Made by a program: the position numbers and the translations under genes. A DNA stretch of 7,555 nucleotides from Actinomycetes bacterium (GTDB lineage Bacteria > Actinomycetota > Acidimicrobiia > Acidimicrobiales > Acidimicrobiaceae): positions 1 through 7,555 of the forward strand of contig JAKAPB010000078.1 in the NCBI GenBank assembly GCA_021823045.1, given 5' to 3'. Of this stretch, positions 7,347 to 7,555 are shown in pieces. The notes under the pieces are model-generated. The model saw only the letters and a list, made by a program, of their open reading frames with translations. It had not been told where the DNA came from and searched no databases. Every line of letters begins with the position of its first letter. The stretch's first letter is position 1.

Positions 7347-7400
7347 CAGTTTCCAGTGGTCAACACCTTGAACCCAAGGGGTGCTCACCACTGGCAGCTG
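7347..7400 (-). promoter_or_regulatory. Long hairpin in the pnp leader (candidate RNase III / autoregulation site)
   Basis: A perfect 8-bp stem (CCAGTGGT at 7387-7394 on the minus strand with ACCACTGG at 7353-7360) is extended outward by CAG/CTG across a 3x3 internal loop. It is extended inward, across unpaired bases and a bulge, by CA/TG and CCTTG/CAAGG closing a 4-nt loop. It lies about 100 nt before the pnp ATG with no U-run after it, so it does not look like a terminator. In E. coli and Streptomyces, rpsO-pnp spacer hairpins are cut by RNase III; in E. coli PNPase then represses its own mRNA. The same role here is inference from position and shape. Confidence 0.6.
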
Positions 7401-7423
7401 ATTCAAGCCGGAGTATTGCATAT

Positions 7424-7453
7424 GTCGGGGAGAGTCTTTGACCACCCCCCGAC
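7424..7453 (-). promoter_or_regulatory. GC-rich hairpin directly after rpsO (attenuator or processing site)
   Basis: Beginning 8 nt after the rpsO stop, the minus-strand RNA can form a 9-bp stem (GTCGGGGGG with CTCCCCGAC reading through one G-U pair), a mismatch and bulge, then GTC/GAC closing an AAA loop. The G-U pair would be an A-C mismatch on the other strand, which fits transcription from the minus strand. The bases after it (ATATGC) are not a U-run, so a full intrinsic terminator is unlikely; protection of the rpsO 3' end, partial attenuation or RNase cleavage are the alternatives. Confidence 0.6.
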
Positions 7454-7461
7454 TCTGTTTG

Positions 7462-7555
7462 TTATCTCCTAATACCTAACCTGGTAATTAGGTTACGATA
7501 GCGCTCAACATCCTTGCGCTTGAGGTAGTCAAGCAACCTGCGGCGATGTCCGATC
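7462..7555 (-). CDS. rpsO: 30S ribosomal protein S15, C-terminal end (cut by the window edge)
   Basis: Only the last 30 codons and the TAA stop are inside the window. The reading frame gives [19 protein letters not shown] followed by LITRLGIRR, which matches the very conserved end of S15 ([19 protein letters not shown]). S15 is a primary 16S rRNA-binding protein needed early in assembly of the 30S platform. Its place directly before pnp is one of the most conserved gene pairs in bacteria and supports both calls. Nothing about its start or regulation can be said because the 5' part is outside the window. Confidence 0.95.
   Translation of the reverse strand, partial: IGHRRRLLDYLKRKDVERYRNLITRLGIRR

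Noticed and set aside
7215..7445. Minus-strand frame of 76 codons in the pnp leader, as a possible leader peptide
   Set aside because: It begins inside one strong hairpin, runs through the second, and ends inside pnp in another frame; there is no clear ribosome site and no family resemblance. The region is better explained as structured untranslated RNA.
7474..7493. CCTAA/TTAGG and AACCT/AGGTT inverted repeats at the end of rpsO
   Set aside because: They are only five base pairs each and fall in highly conserved S15 codons, so protein constraint explains the sequence.
1..7555. Mobile element, CRISPR array, tRNA, riboswitch or defence system
   Set aside because: I saw no direct-repeat arrays, transposase or integrase motifs, tRNA-like cloverleaf or lysine-riboswitch-like leader before dapB (only 63 nt are available between pnp and dapB). 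The window is conserved housekeeping sequence.

Overview
This window reads as ordinary core-genome DNA from an actinobacterium. All recognisable genes lie on the minus strand, so transcription runs from the right edge to the left. The order is rpsO (3' end) - pnp - dapB - dapA - rnj - ftsK (5' part). That order, the PNPase active-site block with A506, E507 and D508 before GDMDFK, and the Mycobacterium-like DapB sequence all point to Actinobacteria. Base composition is clearly less GC-rich than Streptomyces or Mycobacterium (judged by eye, not computed), so a lineage such as Acidimicrobiia is a plausible guess that the sequence does not prove.

Right edge (7249-7555): the last 30 codons of ribosomal protein S15, then a 213-nt untranslated leader with two strong hairpins upstream of pnp. 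Such hairpins in rpsO-pnp spacers are often RNase III or attenuation targets. Next (4789-7248) is a complete PNPase with two RNase PH cores, KH and S1 domains, and a disordered charged tail of about 100 residues. A terminator-like hairpin follows at 4746-4782. Next (2939-4725) are dapB and dapA, the two consecutive lysine/diaminopimelate enzymes, joined by a TAATG stop-start overlap. Then rnj (1293-2954), an RNase J that starts at TTG inside the end of dapA. Finally the first 428 codons of an FtsK/SpoIIIE DNA translocase run off the left edge.

The genes fall into three roles: RNA decay and processing (PNPase, RNase J), meso-diaminopimelate supply for cell wall and lysine (DapB, DapA), and chromosome segregation at the division septum (FtsK). 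From dapB onward spacing is so tight (1-nt overlap, 16-nt overlap, 7-nt gap) that one transcript with translational coupling is likely. I found no mobile element, CRISPR array, tRNA, toxin system or recognisable novel system. The points most worth a second look are the structured pnp leader, the PNPase tail, the TTG start of rnj, and the promoter situation of dapB. No stretch over 300 bases lacks a gene.
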